A stretch of DNA of 7,234 bases. Origin: Thermodesulfovibrionales bacterium (GTDB lineage: Bacteria > Nitrospirota > Thermodesulfovibrionia > Thermodesulfovibrionales > SM23-35). The position numbers were made by a program, and so were the translations under genes. The number at the start of each line of letters is the position of its first letter. Position 1 is the first letter of the stretch. Below are positions 6,919 through 7,234 of the stretch, one piece after another. Where the stretch lies: assembly GCA_022013235.1 (NCBI GenBank), contig JAKLQR010000027.1, positions 1-7,234 of the forward strand. Direction: 5' to 3'. The notes under the pieces were generated by a model. The model was not told the origin of the DNA, made no database searches, and saw nothing but the letters and a program-made list of their open reading frames with translations.

Positions 6919-6924
6919 ACTGAA

Positions 6925-7164
6925 ATGTATAAGAAAAGAGATAATATAAAGATGCTGGATACCTTAAGTTTAAAATGTCCTGAGCCTATTCTGAAAATTG
7001 CGGCAAGGGCAGTAGCTATGAAACAAGGTGATATATTAGAAGTAAGGGGAGATTGTCCAACCTTTGAAAAGGATATAAAAATGTGGTGTAAGAGGGCACA
7101 TAAAACTCTCCTGTTTATTGAGAACTATGACAATGGTAAAATGAAATGTCAGATAGAGTTTTAA
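6925..7164 (+). CDS. TusA-family sulfur-carrier (sulfurtransferase-like) protein
   Basis: 79 aa from ATG 6925. TusA/SirA/YeeD-type proteins carry a persulfide on a conserved cysteine and pass sulfur on, in tRNA thiolation, cofactor synthesis or dissimilatory sulfur metabolism. The signature is seen as LDTLSLKCPEPILKI at 11-25: the strand, then Cys18-Pro-Glu-Pro21 at the start of the first helix. GDILEVRGDCPTFEKDIKMW (35-54) corresponds to the second strand and helix. It has three further cysteines (Cys44, Cys55, Cys75); the DCPTFEKD-x-x-x-WC pattern differs from E. coli TusA, which has a Asp-Pro-x-Thr type sequence there, and points to a separate subfamily. Codons favour A/T (TTA, ATA, AGA, AAA) more than the operon at 211-6168. 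It is divergent from the unknown minus-strand gene, and its start region is covered by a hairpin. The sulfur pathway served is unknown. Confidence 0.88.
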   Translation: MYKKRDNIKMLDTLSLKCPEPILKIAARAVAMKQGDILEVRGDCPTFEKDIKMWCKRAHKTLLFIENYDNGKMKCQIEF

Positions 7165-7234
7165 TCAAAAAATCTACCTATTACACCCAAAATATGCAGC
7201 CATTCATCCTTTAAATTAGGTATTACGTTTGTTA
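7161..7234 (-). CDS. Possible 3' end of a minus-strand gene
   Basis: The complement is open from the window edge for 23 codons and ends at TAA 7163-7161, overlapping the convergent stop of the TusA-family gene. The tail would read TNVIPNLKDEWLHILG followed by VIGRFFD. It is too short to recognise, and an open frame of this length occurs by chance about one time in three, so it is a suggestion only. No better explanation for 7165-7234 was seen; no terminator hairpin with a T run is present there. Confidence 0.25.
   Translation of the reverse strand, partial: TNVIPNLKDEWLHILGVIGRFFD

Noticed and set aside
6910..6924. GTG 6910 start for the TusA-family gene
   Set aside because: The good Shine-Dalgarno GAGGAA lies downstream of this GTG and serves ATG 6925; the five extra residues are not needed for the fold.

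Overview
The window looks like chromosomal DNA from a Gram-negative (diderm) bacterium. It codes for the last cytoplasmic step of undecaprenyl carrier-lipid synthesis, CDP-diacylglycerol synthesis, the first committed step of the MEP isoprenoid pathway, a site-2 intramembrane protease, and an enzyme that makes activated heptose for lipopolysaccharide. Gene content and style fit a Nitrospirota or Desulfobacterota-like organism, but this is inference and the phylum cannot be fixed by reading alone.

Positions 1-6168 are a tightly packed plus-strand run that reads like one operon: the 3' end of a metallophosphoesterase gene; a secreted FG-GAP (beta-propeller) protein with a FlgT-like N-terminal part; uppS; cdsA (11-nt overlap with uppS); dxr (starts directly after the cdsA stop); rseP (ATGA overlap with dxr); and rfaE2. 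Dxr commits carbon to isopentenyl diphosphate, UppS polymerises it into the C55 carrier, CdsA makes the phospholipid precursor, RseP works in envelope stress signalling or signal-peptide clearance, and RfaE2 makes ADP-heptose. The common theme is building and monitoring the envelope.

A convergent minus-strand gene of unknown function (161 aa, 6173-6658) ends 4 nt from the rfaE2 stop. From about 6660 the DNA becomes visibly AT-rich. The region 6659-6924 is a divergent control region between the unknown gene and a small TusA-family sulfur-carrier gene (6925-7164). It holds a consensus -10 box for the minus gene, a weaker candidate promoter for the plus gene, a 10-bp palindrome, a 10-bp direct repeat and, most notably, a 14-position hairpin whose right arm contains the whole Shine-Dalgarno sequence of the TusA-family gene. 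A possible minus-strand gene tail covers 7161-7234.

No complete new multi-gene system is evident. The parts most worth a second look are the 6.1-7.2 kb segment: the unrecognised gene, the four-cysteine TusA-like protein, and the hairpin covering its ribosome binding site. No tRNA, rRNA, CRISPR array, insertion sequence or phage gene was seen.
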